Made by a program: the position numbers and the translations under genes. A stretch of DNA of 64,000 nt from an uncultured Flammeovirgaceae bacterium (GTDB taxonomy: Bacteria; Bacteroidota; Bacteroidia; Cytophagales; Cyclobacteriaceae), in contig CAKZYA010000058.1 of NCBI GenBank assembly GCA_937883755.1, positions 186,001-250,000 on the forward strand. The letters are read 5' to 3'. The notes beneath the pieces were generated by a model. That model saw nothing but the letters and a program-made list of their open reading frames with translations. It was not told the DNA's origin and made no database searches. Positions 1-8,951 of the stretch are shown here, one piece after another. Positions within the stretch are counted from its first letter, which is position 1, and each line of letters begins with the position of its first letter.

Positions 1-674
1 TTTTTACGGCGACTTAAAATCTGAGCCACTCGCTCAATTTCTTTATCCCGGCCAACGATGGGGTCTAACTTGTCGTCTTCGGCCAATTTAGTTAGGTCGC
101 GTCCGAAATTATCCAGTACTGGGGTGCGGGATTTTTCAGAGCCTTTAGACTCACGGCTAGAGCCAGAACCACCGCCGCCAAATATTCTGCCAGAATCTTC
201 ATCAGCATCATCAGTATCGGGACCGGCTACCGGAGTATCGGATTGGTATTCTAATAGTTCTTTCACAACGTCGTAGTTAACATCAAACTTTTCCAGAATC
301 TGAGTAGCAATATTATCTTCATCGCGCAGGATGGAAAGGAGCAAATGCTCAGTTCCGATCAGTTGACTCTTGAAGATTTTTGCTTCCAGATAAGTAATTT
401 TTAGTACTTTCTCTGACTGTCGGGTCAGAGGAATGTTGGCCAGGTTTTTCACATTACCAGTAGCCGTTCCTTTTGTTGCCTGCTCTACAGCAGTACGTAG
501 TTCATCTAATGAAACACCTAGTTTCTTTAGCAAGCTTACCGCCACGCCTTCTCCCTCGCGAATCATTCCCAGTAGTAAGTGTTCAGTCCCTATATAATCG
601 TGACCCAGTCGGAGGGCTTCTTCCCGACTGAGCGAAATAACTTCCTTAACTCTATTTGAAAATTTAGCTTCCAT
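1..674 (-). CDS. clpC: ClpC-type AAA+ unfoldase, N-terminal part
   Basis: This is the start of a Clp-family ATPase that feeds proteins to the ClpP protease in the cytoplasm. About 224 codons are present; the rest lies beyond the left edge. Two Clp N-domain repeats are visible, each with a GTEHLLL motif (near residues 25 and 100). A glycine/serine-rich linker follows, then the start of the first ATPase domain with LDPIVGRDKEI. The ATG at 674 begins MEAKFS, the usual ClpC start. The D1 Walker motifs are outside the window, so ClpC rather than ClpB rests on the N-domain and linker. Confidence 0.93.
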   Translation of the reverse strand, partial: MEAKFSNRVKEVISLSREEALRLGHDYIGTEHLLLGMIREGEGVAVSLLKKLGVSLDELRTAVEQATKGTATGNVKNLANIPLTRQSEKVLKITYLEAKIFKSQLIGTEHLLLSILRDEDNIATQILEKFDVNYDVVKELLEYQSDTPVAGPDTDDADEDSGRIFGGGGSGSSRESKGSEKSRTPVLDNFGRDLTKLAEDDKLDPIVGRDKEIERVAQILSRRK

Positions 675-789
675 AAGCTGACTCTTTGGAATTAAATGGT
701 GAAATGAGTGTGTCCCTTCGTGCTAAAACCCCACAATAGCAAGATAGATATATATACTTAGAAAACAACAAGGGGGTCTAAGCATTTGT

Positions 790-1425
790 TCATCTTTCGT
801 TGGCTGATCGTAGAATAATATTTCCGGCTTGAGGACCTACACAAAATAACAAATCTATGATGCTTAAATTCGGTACAAAGTCTTTGCCAAATGCTTGTAT
901 GTACCTTATTGACTTAAATTGATCGTTTTCTGACAAGCGTTTCTTAGCTGATATTTTGCCCCGGTGGTCTGATACGTTCATTTCTGTGGCGTACGGCATT
1001 GAATCAGGCCATATGCTAACCGAAATGTCCCACATCAGCAATTCCAGACATTTTGTCAGTAGTGCTAGGTTGAGATCGATTAGGTAGTTGAAAGGTTGGT
1101 ATAAAATCGCCCGAATATCATCGGCAAAAAAAGCGAAAAACGGGGCTTTACCGTAGGCTGAGGCCAAACTACGCCAGTGGTTATTTTTCCATTGGCTTTC
1201 GTTGGCTATTCGTACCTCTCGGGTGGGCACTTTTCCGCTTCCTCTGTGTATAGGTACGCTAAGTGTCTGTATTTTGTTCGGCCCGAGAATATAGCATCGG
1301 TTTCGGTACGATTGCTTAACGTAGTTTTCAGCTACATCAAGCCATACCTGGTCGCCACGACTCAATAAAGCAAAGTACTCTACACAGGGCAGATAATGGC
1401 TTTCAATCAGTACAGAAGACTTCAA
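790..1425 (-). CDS. WbqC-family protein
   Basis: A 211-residue protein of the WbqC-like family, found in many Bacteroidota and in polysaccharide loci; its biochemical role is not established. The family signature is clear near the N-terminus: YLPCVEYFALL, then ENYVKQSYRNRCYIL, then a TLSVPI strand. The reading frame begins at a TTG codon; no in-frame ATG lies between it and the upstream stop, so the start is TTG or slightly uncertain. It is followed 26 bp upstream of its start by the tsaC stop, on the same strand, so co-transcription is possible. Confidence 0.75.
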   Translation of the reverse strand: MKSSVLIESHYLPCVEYFALLSRGDQVWLDVAENYVKQSYRNRCYILGPNKIQTLSVPIHRGSGKVPTREVRIANESQWKNNHWRSLASAYGKAPFFAFFADDIRAILYQPFNYLIDLNLALLTKCLELLMWDISVSIWPDSMPYATEMNVSDHRGKISAKKRLSENDQFKSIRYIQAFGKDFVPNLSIIDLLFCVGPQAGNIILRSANER

Positions 1426-1451
1426 TATGAGGGTAGTAGAGCCAACTCAGG

Positions 1452-2081
1452 TTAGGTGAGCATGACGGTATCGCCTAGACCTTGACGGATAATTTTTGGT
1501 TGTTCTTCAGTACAATCTACTACAGTAGAAGCTACATTGTTACCCATACCTCCGTCAATGATAATATCTACCTGATCAGCAAAACGCTCATAAATTAAAT
1601 CAGGGTCAGTCGCATAGGCGACAATTTCATCCTCATCATGCACAGATGTAGTAATGAGCGGGTTTCCCAATCGCTCCACTAGTTGCTGAGGAATGGCGTG
1701 TTCGCTTACTCGTACTCCAATGGTCTTTCTCTTGCTATCAATTTTCTTAGGAACGTATTTGCTAGAGGATAAGATAAAAGTGTAAGGTCCAGGGAGAGCC
1801 TTATTCATTAGTTTGAACATAGGTGTAGGGATATTCTTGGAGTACTCAGCTACCTGACTGATATTTTGGCAGAGAAAAGAAAACTGATTTTTTTGGGGAT
1901 CAACTCCTTTAATGTGGCACAGCCGTTCAATTGCTTCGGGGTTAAGCAGGTCGCAGCCAAGTGCGTAGATGGTATCAGTGGGGTAGATTATGACACCTCC
2001 CCGCTTGAGTACTTCCTGTACTTTGGTGAGCTTTTTATTTTCAGGATAAATAGGGTGAATTTTCAGAAATGATGCTTTCAT
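1452..2081 (-). CDS. tsaC: L-threonylcarbamoyladenylate synthase (TsaC/Sua5/YrdC)
   Basis: This enzyme makes threonylcarbamoyl-AMP from threonine, bicarbonate and ATP, the first step of the t6A37 modification of ANN-decoding tRNAs. The 209-residue protein covers a single YrdC domain: GGVIIYPTDTIYALGCD near residue 30, the KxR-type segment KRKTIGVRVSEH in the middle, and TTSVH near residue 145. It lacks the C-terminal Sua5 domain, so it is the short TsaC form. The ATG start at 2081 is well placed. Confidence 0.92.
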   Translation of the reverse strand: MKASFLKIHPIYPENKKLTKVQEVLKRGGVIIYPTDTIYALGCDLLNPEAIERLCHIKGVDPQKNQFSFLCQNISQVAEYSKNIPTPMFKLMNKALPGPYTFILSSSKYVPKKIDSKRKTIGVRVSEHAIPQQLVERLGNPLITTSVHDEDEIVAYATDPDLIYERFADQVDIIIDGGMGNNVASTVVDCTEEQPKIIRQGLGDTVMLT

Positions 2082-2219
2082 AAATGTAGGTGATCAGAAA
2101 AAAATGAATTTCAAGTGAAAACTTTTTTTACAGACTGTGATGTTACAAAAAAGTTAGTTTACACCACAAACGTAAGTACTAAATTCTCATCTTTACCGCG
2201 AAAAAACAATACATCATTT

Positions 2220-3254
2220 ATGAAGAGGCAAAAACTGCTTGCACTATTTATTATCATAGGCTCGATGATGTTAGTATCATTTTCGTTTTATGCCTACCAG
2301 GTTGTTTATACTCCCAACGTGCTGGTTGATGCAACCGACCGAATCGTTTTGATACCATCTGACGCTACATTTGATGAGGTACGAGATCGATTGTACGAAG
2401 AAGGCTATGTAAATGATTTGCTTTCATTCAGCATGCTAGCCAAATTGATGAAGTATGATCAGTATATGAAACCAGGTCGCTACCAGTTACAAGCTAATAT
2501 GTCGAATATTCAGGCCATTCGTTTACTGCGGTCGGGTCAGCAAGAACCAGTACATGTGACATTTAATAATGTACGCCTAAAGCCTGAACTAGCCGAACGC
2601 TTATGCGAAAATGTGGAAGCAGATGAGCATCAGTTGCTAGCACTGCTTAATGACGAGAACTTTGTGAAAAAATACGGTTTTACTACTGAGAATATTCTGA
2701 CAATGTTCCTCCCCAATACATATGAATTCTATTGGACAACTTCAGCTGAGGAGCTATTTGAACGGTTTTATCAGGAATACAAAGGTTTTTGGGGTGAACG
2801 TCGGGTGGCTCAGGCCGATTCATTGAATATGAATCCCAAAGAGGTGATCATACTCGCTTCTATTGTGGAGTCAGAGACTAATAAGCCTGATGAAGCTCCT
2901 AAAGTGGCAGGGCTTTATTTAAATCGTTTACAGCGCAATATTGCCCTTCAGGCTGACCCAACCTTAGTGTATGCTACCGGTGATTTTACAATTAAAAGAG
3001 TGCTAAATAAGCATAAAGAAATAGATTCGCCCTATAACACTTACAAATACATTGGGCTACCTCCCGGACCGATTCGTGTGCCATCAATCAATGCCATTGA
3101 TGCCGTGCTGAACTATGAAGATCATAATTATTTATATATGTGCGCCAAAGAGGATTTCTCGGGCTACCATAATTTTGCGACTAACCTTACTGCTCATCTG
3201 GCCAATGCCCGGCGTTATCAGCGGGCACTAAGCCAGGCAGGTATTTACAACTAG
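2220..3254 (+). CDS. mltG: endolytic murein transglycosylase MltG
   Basis: MltG cleaves nascent peptidoglycan strands at the inner membrane and is thought to set glycan chain length. The product is 344 residues from the ATG at 2220. An in-frame ATG at 2115 would add 35 residues, but the 2220 start places a membrane anchor (LLALFIIIGSMMLVSFSFY) right at the N-terminus as in the family. The YceG domain carries the catalytic-glutamate motif ASIVESET, then QADPTLVYA and GLPPGPIRVPS. It lies only 4 bp upstream of the thioesterase gene. Confidence 0.93.
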   Translation: MKRQKLLALFIIIGSMMLVSFSFYAYQVVYTPNVLVDATDRIVLIPSDATFDEVRDRLYEEGYVNDLLSFSMLAKLMKYDQYMKPGRYQLQANMSNIQAIRLLRSGQQEPVHVTFNNVRLKPELAERLCENVEADEHQLLALLNDENFVKKYGFTTENILTMFLPNTYEFYWTTSAEELFERFYQEYKGFWGERRVAQADSLNMNPKEVIILASIVESETNKPDEAPKVAGLYLNRLQRNIALQADPTLVYATGDFTIKRVLNKHKEIDSPYNTYKYIGLPPGPIRVPSINAIDAVLNYEDHNYLYMCAKEDFSGYHNFATNLTAHLANARRYQRALSQAGIYN

Positions 3255-3258
3255 TCTT

Positions 3259-3666
3259 ATGTACCAGCATACTACCCAAATTCGGGTTCGCTACGGAGAA
3301 ACCGACCAGATGGGATACGTCTACTACGGTAACTATTCGTCTTACTACGAAGTAGCGCGAGTAGAGGCATTGCGCCACTTGGGAATGAGTTATCGGGAGC
3401 TGGAAGACGTTGGTATTATGATGCCAGTATTGGAGAATCACTCCTGCTACCATCAGCCGGTCTACTACGATGATCTGTTGAGTATAAAAGTTACTTTGGC
3501 TCAGATGCCTTCGGTAAAAATTACGTTTGACTATGAATTTAGAACCAGCGAAGATAAGCTGGTACATTCGGGGAAAACGGTGCTAGCTTTTATGAGAGCT
3601 GATACTAAACGACCATGCCGCCCCCCACAAGCAATGATGGACTTACTAAAGCCGTATTTTACCTAA
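3259..3666 (+). CDS. YbgC/FadM-type acyl-CoA thioesterase
   Basis: A 135-residue single hotdog-fold protein of the 4-hydroxybenzoyl-CoA thioesterase class, which hydrolyses acyl-CoA thioesters in the cytoplasm. The N-terminal RVRYGETDQMGYVYYGNY is the family signature with the catalytic aspartate at D16. Length fits a complete domain. It starts 4 bp after mltG, so the two are probably co-transcribed. The acyl substrate cannot be read from sequence. Confidence 0.88.
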   Translation: MYQHTTQIRVRYGETDQMGYVYYGNYSSYYEVARVEALRHLGMSYRELEDVGIMMPVLENHSCYHQPVYYDDLLSIKVTLAQMPSVKITFDYEFRTSEDKLVHSGKTVLAFMRADTKRPCRPPQAMMDLLKPYFT

Positions 3667-3685
3667 AAATCTTCTGAATACTATA

Positions 3686-3716
3686 TTGTATCTTTCGGAT
3701 TGAACTGCTACATTTG
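3686..3716 (+). promoter_or_regulatory. Bacteroidota-type promoter of tRNA-Ser
   Basis: A -7 element TACATTTG (3709-3716) matches the Bacteroidota TAnnTTTG consensus, and TTG at 3686-3688 fits the -33 element with about 20 bp between them. The tRNA begins 16 bp further on. Position and spacing support it; transcription is inferred. Confidence 0.5.
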
Positions 3717-3732
3717 CAGTCCATTTTGACCA

Positions 3733-3817
3733 AGAGGGTTGGCGGAGTGGTCGAACGCGGCGGTCTTGAAAACCGTTGTACCGCGAGGTACCGGGGGTTC
3801 GAATCCCTCACCCTCTG
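3733..3817 (+). tRNA. tRNA-Ser (anticodon TGA)
   Basis: An 85-nt tRNA with a long variable arm. The acceptor strands AGAGGGT (3733-3739) and ACCCTCT (3810-3816) pair over 7 bp, G3817 is the discriminator, and CCA is not encoded. The anticodon loop CTTGAAA gives UGA, and the T-loop is TTCGAAT. The 3' end from 3804 is the left boundary of the genomic island to the right. The tRNA remains intact after the insertion. Confidence 0.95.
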
Positions 3818-3818
3818 C
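3798..3818 (+). repeat. attL-like direct repeat in tRNA-Ser 3' end
   Basis: The T-arm and acceptor 3' strand of tRNA-Ser recur at 25061-25081, with 15 identical bases (3804-3818 and 25067-25081) and 2 mismatches over 21 bases. This is the expected footprint of tyrosine-integrase insertion at a tRNA 3' end. A shorter, weaker copy is at 34776-34788. Confidence 0.8.
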
Positions 3819-3824
3819 TTTAAC

Positions 3825-3862
3825 ACCCGTTTCTACACATTAGAGCGGGTTTTTTCTTTTTT
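3825..3862 (+). terminator. Terminator after tRNA-Ser
   Basis: A hairpin with outer stem ACCCG/CGGGT and inner stem TCTA/TAGA around CACAT (3825-3850) is followed by a run of T residues. It would end the tRNA transcript. It lies on the island side of the junction. Confidence 0.7.
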
Positions 3863-4021
3863 GGGGTAACATTGTGGGGCAACAAATATCAATATCGAGC
3901 TTATACCTTATTGAATTTCAACTTTCTAAGTTCTTATCTAGAATTCACTTTCTGGCCTTTCTTTCGTATCATTACATGGTATCCGTTTTTAATTTCTAAA
4001 AAAGGTTAGCCCAATAATCAA

Positions 4022-6439
4022 TTGAGCCACATTGACAAAAAGAGTCTTTCAGAGAGAGACATCTGTACTAAGTTTATTACCCCTGCTATAGAACAGGCCG
4101 GATGGGATCGGCATACGCAGTTTTTAGAAGAAGTATCGTTTACCTCGGGAAGAATTTACGTAAAAGGCAAACTCACCGCTCGAGGAAAATCCAAACGAGC
4201 TGACTACATCCTTTACTACAAACCTAATATTCCTATTGCTATTGTTGAAGCTAAGGATAATAAGCACTCACTACGATCAGGTATGCAGCAGGCACTAGAG
4301 TATGCCGAAATGCTGGATATTCCCTGCGTGTTTAGTAGTAACGGAGATGGTTTTCTATTTCACAACCGAGCTTCTGCCGACGTGACAATTGAGCAAGAGC
4401 TTTCTTTAGATGATTTTCCTACCCCTGTCCAATTGTGGGAAGTGTACAAACAATACAAAGGAATTACGACGGAAGAACAAGAGCGTATTGCCCTTCAGGA
4501 TTACTATCTGGATGGCACTGATCGGAGGCCTCGCTACTACCAACAGATTGCTGTCAACCGTACGGTAGAAGCGATTGCCAAGGGGCATAACCGGGTACTG
4601 CTCGTCATGGCTACTGGTACCGGTAAGACCTACACGGCTTTTCAAATCGTCTACCGTCTGTGGAAAGCCGGAGTGAAGAAACGCATCTTATTTTTAGCCG
4701 ACCGCAATGCGCTTATTGACCAGACGCGACGCGGGGACTTCAAACACTTGCAAGATGTGATGACAGTAGTACAAAACCATACTGTAGACAAAAGCTACGA
4801 GGTATACTTAGCATTATATCAGGGGCTAACCGGTTCGGATGAAGCCCAAAATATTTACCGGCAGTTTAGTAAAGATTTTTTCGACCTGATCGTCGTGGAC
4901 GAGTGCCATCGAGGTAGTGCTAAAGCGGATAGCGCGTGGCGAGAAGTTTTGTCTTACTTTACTTCGGCATCTCAGCTGGGGCTCACCGCGACTCCCAAAG
5001 AGACGACGGATGCCAGCAATAGCGAATACTTTGGTGATCCTATTTACACTTACTCTCTACGACAAGGTATTCAGGACGGGTTCTTAGCACCCTACCGCGT
5101 CGTTCGCGTAGGATTGAATGTTGATCTGGAAGGTTGGCGTCCTGAGCGAAATAAGCGCGATAAGGGCGGGGTTTTAGTAGAAGATCGGATTTACAATACG
5201 AAGGACTACGACCGTAAGCTAGTGATCGATGAACGAACGGATGTAGTTGCTAGAAAGGTCTCTGAGTTTCTCAAAGGGTATGACCGCCACGCTAAGACGA
5301 TCATTTTCTGCCAGGATATAGACCATGCGGAGAGAATGCGCTCGGCGATTGTTCGCCACAATGCTGACCTAGCTGTTCAGAACTCCAAATACGTGATGCA
5401 GATCACCGGCGATAATCAGGAAGGAAAACGGGAACTGGATAACTTTATCAATCCTGAAGAAGCTTATCCGGTCATTGCGACGACCTCAGAATTGATGACG
5501 ACGGGCATCGACGCCCAGACCTGCAAAGTCATCGTGTTGGATAGTAATATCAACTCCATGACCAAATTCAAGCAGATCATAGGGCGAGGTACCCGGATCA
5601 ATGAGGAATACGGTAAGATGTACTTTACTATTCTGGATTTTCGTAATGTGACGAAGCTGTTTGCCGACCCTAATTTTGACGGTGATCCGATTCGGGTGAA
5701 ACCACTTGATGAAGAAACGGATTTAGGTACGCTGATTGATGAAGAAGAAAATGATGAGCAACCCCTGGTAGACGAAGAAACCGAAGAAGAAATTATCATA
5801 GAACCTCCTACAATTCGCTACCCAACGTTGCCCGGTACTTCGGGTGTACAAGAGCCGCGAGAAAAGGTTATTGTAAATGGAGTGGACGTTACTATTCTGG
5901 TTTCAAGGGAGATCCACTTTGATAAAGATGGTAAACCCATTACTACTAATCTGACCGACTATACCAGAGAACTAATTACCGGCCAATACGCTACGCTGGA
6001 TGATTTTATTAACCGTTGGAATCAGGCCGATCAGAAGCAGGCGATTATTGACGAACTGGAAAAGGAAGGAGTGTTGGTAGATGCTCTGCGCGAATCGGTT
6101 AACAATGAAGTAGATTTGTTTGATCTGATTTGCCACGTAGCTTATGATCAACCCCCGTTAAGTCGTAAAGAGCGGGCTATTAATGTCAAGAAACGAGATT
6201 ACTTCACTAAGTACGGTGAGCAGGCACGACGGGTATTAGAAGCTCTATTAGATAAATACGCTGACGAAGGTATTACCGACATAGAATCAATGGAGGTACT
6301 GAAAGTAAAGCCGATTGCCGATCATGGCACTTTGTTAGAAATTGTTAATTATTTTGGTGGTAAAAAGGAATACAAAGCAGCAGTTAAAGAATTAGAAAAC
6401 GAATTATATCAAACCGGGTCTCGAAAGACTGGAGCCTAA
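4022..6439 (+). CDS. hsdR: Type I restriction enzyme, R subunit
   Basis: The motor and nuclease subunit of a type I restriction-modification complex, which translocates and cleaves DNA lacking the host methylation. The 805-residue protein has an N-terminal PD-(D/E)xK nuclease (D61, E76-A-K78), then SF2 helicase motifs: Walker A ATGTGKT (197-203), DECH (293-296), LTATP (321-325) and QIIGRGTRI. A C-terminal HsdR domain that binds the methylase follows. The start is a TTG at 4022: an in-frame stop lies 12 bp upstream and the first internal ATG would delete the nuclease. It heads the hsd operon, 13 bp before the next gene. Confidence 0.95.
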   Translation: MSHIDKKSLSERDICTKFITPAIEQAGWDRHTQFLEEVSFTSGRIYVKGKLTARGKSKRADYILYYKPNIPIAIVEAKDNKHSLRSGMQQALEYAEMLDIPCVFSSNGDGFLFHNRASADVTIEQELSLDDFPTPVQLWEVYKQYKGITTEEQERIALQDYYLDGTDRRPRYYQQIAVNRTVEAIAKGHNRVLLVMATGTGKTYTAFQIVYRLWKAGVKKRILFLADRNALIDQTRRGDFKHLQDVMTVVQNHTVDKSYEVYLALYQGLTGSDEAQNIYRQFSKDFFDLIVVDECHRGSAKADSAWREVLSYFTSASQLGLTATPKETTDASNSEYFGDPIYTYSLRQGIQDGFLAPYRVVRVGLNVDLEGWRPERNKRDKGGVLVEDRIYNTKDYDRKLVIDERTDVVARKVSEFLKGYDRHAKTIIFCQDIDHAERMRSAIVRHNADLAVQNSKYVMQITGDNQEGKRELDNFINPEEAYPVIATTSELMTTGIDAQTCKVIVLDSNINSMTKFKQIIGRGTRINEEYGKMYFTILDFRNVTKLFADPNFDGDPIRVKPLDEETDLGTLIDEEENDEQPLVDEETEEEIIIEPPTIRYPTLPGTSGVQEPREKVIVNGVDVTILVSREIHFDKDGKPITTNLTDYTRELITGQYATLDDFINRWNQADQKQAIIDELEKEGVLVDALRESVNNEVDLFDLICHVAYDQPPLSRKERAINVKKRDYFTKYGEQARRVLEALLDKYADEGITDIESMEVLKVKPIADHGTLLEIVNYFGGKKEYKAAVKELENELYQTGSRKTGA

Positions 6440-6452
6440 AAACTACTTAACT

Positions 6453-7355
6453 ATGAAGATCTGGCGAATTAATCTTAAATCCGCTGCCAAAGCGGGGGTG
6501 AACCCTCGTGAATTTTGCCTTAACAATGGTATTGTTGGAGTGGGATGGCCTATAGAAACTGCCGAATCTGAAATTGACTGGCAAACATACGAGGAACAAG
6601 CCAAACTTACCTATCCTAACAGTCAAGGTTTTCAGCGGGCACTGAAAGCATTTTATCATAAAATGCAGATTGATGATTTAGTCTGGACACGGGATACCAA
6701 AGGAGAATACTATATAGGAAGAATTACTAGTGACTGGAGATACGATACGTCAAACGAATGTAGAAATGCGGATATTCACAATATCCGCTCGTGTGAATGG
6801 CACAAAGTAGGAACAGTGGAGAAAGTTCCGGGTAAAGTGGTAAGTAGTTTCATTCCAAGGGCAACAGTTCAGGCCGTCTCAAACACTACAGTTCTAAATT
6901 ACTCAAAGATTCAATACAATAAACTATCAGAAACACCTTATTACGCAGCAGAAAGTCAAAAAGTGCAAGATGTTTTTTCATTAATATCTGATGACGATTG
7001 TGAAGACTTAGTTGCTTTGTACTTACAATACAAACGAAACTATATGGTAGTACCTAGCACCTGCAAAAAGAGTACTGCTAATTATGAGTACGTGTTGGTA
7101 CATAAAGAAACTGGTAAGTCAGCAGTTGCTCAGGTTAAAAAGGGAAATACATCACTATATGCCTCGGATTTTAACGATGTGGATGCTAAAGTTTACCTTT
7201 TTACCACTGAAGGCAAATATGAAGGGAATTTTCAGGATAGTATTCATATACTCACTAAAGATGAGATAGAAGCTTTTGTATACGAACACCTTCCCATACT
7301 GCCTGAAAAAATTAGGGTGTGGGCTGAAATGACTCAGCAAGTATTCTTGGCCTAA
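6453..7355 (+). CDS. Putative EVE-like/Mrr-like restriction endonuclease
   Basis: A 300-residue protein embedded between hsdR and hsdM. The N-terminus (WRINLKS..., then NNGIVGVGWP near residue 25, then DLVWTRD and YYIGRI near residue 80) resembles PUA/EVE-type domains that read modified bases. The C-terminus looks like a Mrr/PD-(D/E)xK nuclease: E184 in the DCEDLVALYLQ helix and an AQVKKG strand with Q227-x-K229. The central acidic residue is unclear, perhaps E212, so activity is uncertain. Inference: a modification-dependent (type IV-like) nuclease that complements the type I system. Both domain calls are by eye. Confidence 0.5.
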   Translation: MKIWRINLKSAAKAGVNPREFCLNNGIVGVGWPIETAESEIDWQTYEEQAKLTYPNSQGFQRALKAFYHKMQIDDLVWTRDTKGEYYIGRITSDWRYDTSNECRNADIHNIRSCEWHKVGTVEKVPGKVVSSFIPRATVQAVSNTTVLNYSKIQYNKLSETPYYAAESQKVQDVFSLISDDDCEDLVALYLQYKRNYMVVPSTCKKSTANYEYVLVHKETGKSAVAQVKKGNTSLYASDFNDVDAKVYLFTTEGKYEGNFQDSIHILTKDEIEAFVYEHLPILPEKIRVWAEMTQQVFLA

Positions 7356-7412
7356 CTTCCTTTTTTGTATTTTGCCGATTCAATCTTTTTAGCAAAGCAA
7401 CAAACCCTATCT

Positions 7413-8951
7413 ATGAGCAACCTTTCGGGAATTGTGAAAAGCATTCGAGATATTATGCGGGAAGATCGCGGTGTTAGCGGCGATGGGCAGCGTATTGAGC
7501 AACTGGCCTGGATGCTGTTTCTCAAAATTATGGACGATAAGGATCAGGAACTGGAGGTGATGGACGATGACTATGTATCGCCCATTCCGGAGAAATTTCA
7601 GTGGCGCAACTGGGCGGCGAATGATGAAGGTATGACCGGCGAGGAATTGCAGAACTTTATCGACGCCCCCGACGGACTGTTTGATACGCTGAAGAATCTA
7701 CCGGCGGATAATCCTCGCTCGTATATGGTGCGGGAAGTGTTTGAGGGCAACAATAACTACATGAAAAGCGGGATCAACCTGCGCAAAGTGGTCAATAAGC
7801 TGAACGAGATTGATTTTAACGTAGCAACCGAACGGCATATGTTCGGGGACATTTACGAGTCTATTCTGAAGGAACTGCAAAGTGCCGGAGCCTACGGCGA
7901 GTTTTATACGCCGCGTGCCGTGACGCAGCTTATGACGGATATGATCAATCCTAAGCTGGGCGAGAAAGTACTTGATCCGGCCTGTGGTACCGGTGGTTTT
8001 CTAGCGGGAGTGGTAGAACATCTGAAGGATCAGGCTAATAGTGTAGAAGAGCGCAATAGCATTCAGGACAACGTACGCGGTTGGGAGTGGAAACCTCTGC
8101 CGTACGTATTGGCGACGACCAACCTGATATTGCACGACGTAGAGCTGCCTAACATTACCTACCGCGACGCCCTGGATAAACCACTGACTGAGTACCGCCG
8201 CAGCGAACGCGTCGACGTGATTCTGGCCAATCCACCCTTCGGCGGAACGGTGGCCAACAACAACGAAAACAACTTTCCGCAGAACTACCGCACCAAAGAA
8301 AGTGCCGACCTCTTTTTGGTGCTGATGATGCATATGCTCAAGGAGCACGGGCGCGCCGCGATTGTGTTACCTGATGGTTCGCTGACCGGCGAGGGGGTGA
8401 AGCAGCGCATTCGCGAAAAGTGGCTGACAGATTGTAATCTGCATACCATTATCCGCTTACCCAACTCGGTGTTTTCCCCCTACGCGACGGTGGCGACGAA
8501 CCTGCTATTCTTTGAGAAAGCCCCTTCAGTAGACCCGGCGGCGGCAACCGCGGTGGTTTCTCGTCAACCGAACGGAAAGTCTACGAATGGACAAACCGAC
8601 CTATTTGGAACTCAGGGAGCAACGCCTAATAACCAAAGCTTTGCGACGCAAACCATCTGGTACTACGAGCATACCCTGCCCGAAGGCCAAAAAAGCTACA
8701 GTAAAACCAAACCTATCCGCCGGGAAGAATTTAAGCCGATTGAAGATTGGTGGAATAACCGTCAGGAAAGCGAACGAGCCTGGAAGGTAGATATCCAGAC
8801 GATTGTAGATCGTGGCTATGACTTGGATATCAAGAATCCATATCGAGAAGAGGAAGAAGAATTTGTGAGTAGTACTGAGCTGATTCAAAAGCTAGCCGTT
8901 TCCTTCGACCGCAGTAAAGAATTATTAGATGCACTTAGAGAAGAAATTTAA
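7413..8951 (+). CDS. hsdM: Type I DNA methyltransferase, M subunit
   Basis: The adenine-N6 methyltransferase subunit, which with HsdS methylates the recognition site and with HsdR forms the restriction complex. The product is 512 residues from the ATG at 7413; an in-frame TTG at 7365 is less likely. An N-terminal helical HsdM domain is followed by SAM motif I DPACGTGG (188-195) and catalytic motif IV NPPF (273-276). A glutamine/asparagine-rich insert occurs near residue 400. The stop overlaps the hsdS start by one base (TAATG), a sign of translational coupling. Confidence 0.96.
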   Translation: MSNLSGIVKSIRDIMREDRGVSGDGQRIEQLAWMLFLKIMDDKDQELEVMDDDYVSPIPEKFQWRNWAANDEGMTGEELQNFIDAPDGLFDTLKNLPADNPRSYMVREVFEGNNNYMKSGINLRKVVNKLNEIDFNVATERHMFGDIYESILKELQSAGAYGEFYTPRAVTQLMTDMINPKLGEKVLDPACGTGGFLAGVVEHLKDQANSVEERNSIQDNVRGWEWKPLPYVLATTNLILHDVELPNITYRDALDKPLTEYRRSERVDVILANPPFGGTVANNNENNFPQNYRTKESADLFLVLMMHMLKEHGRAAIVLPDGSLTGEGVKQRIREKWLTDCNLHTIIRLPNSVFSPYATVATNLLFFEKAPSVDPAAATAVVSRQPNGKSTNGQTDLFGTQGATPNNQSFATQTIWYYEHTLPEGQKSYSKTKPIRREEFKPIEDWWNNRQESERAWKVDIQTIVDRGYDLDIKNPYREEEEEFVSSTELIQKLAVSFDRSKELLDALREEI

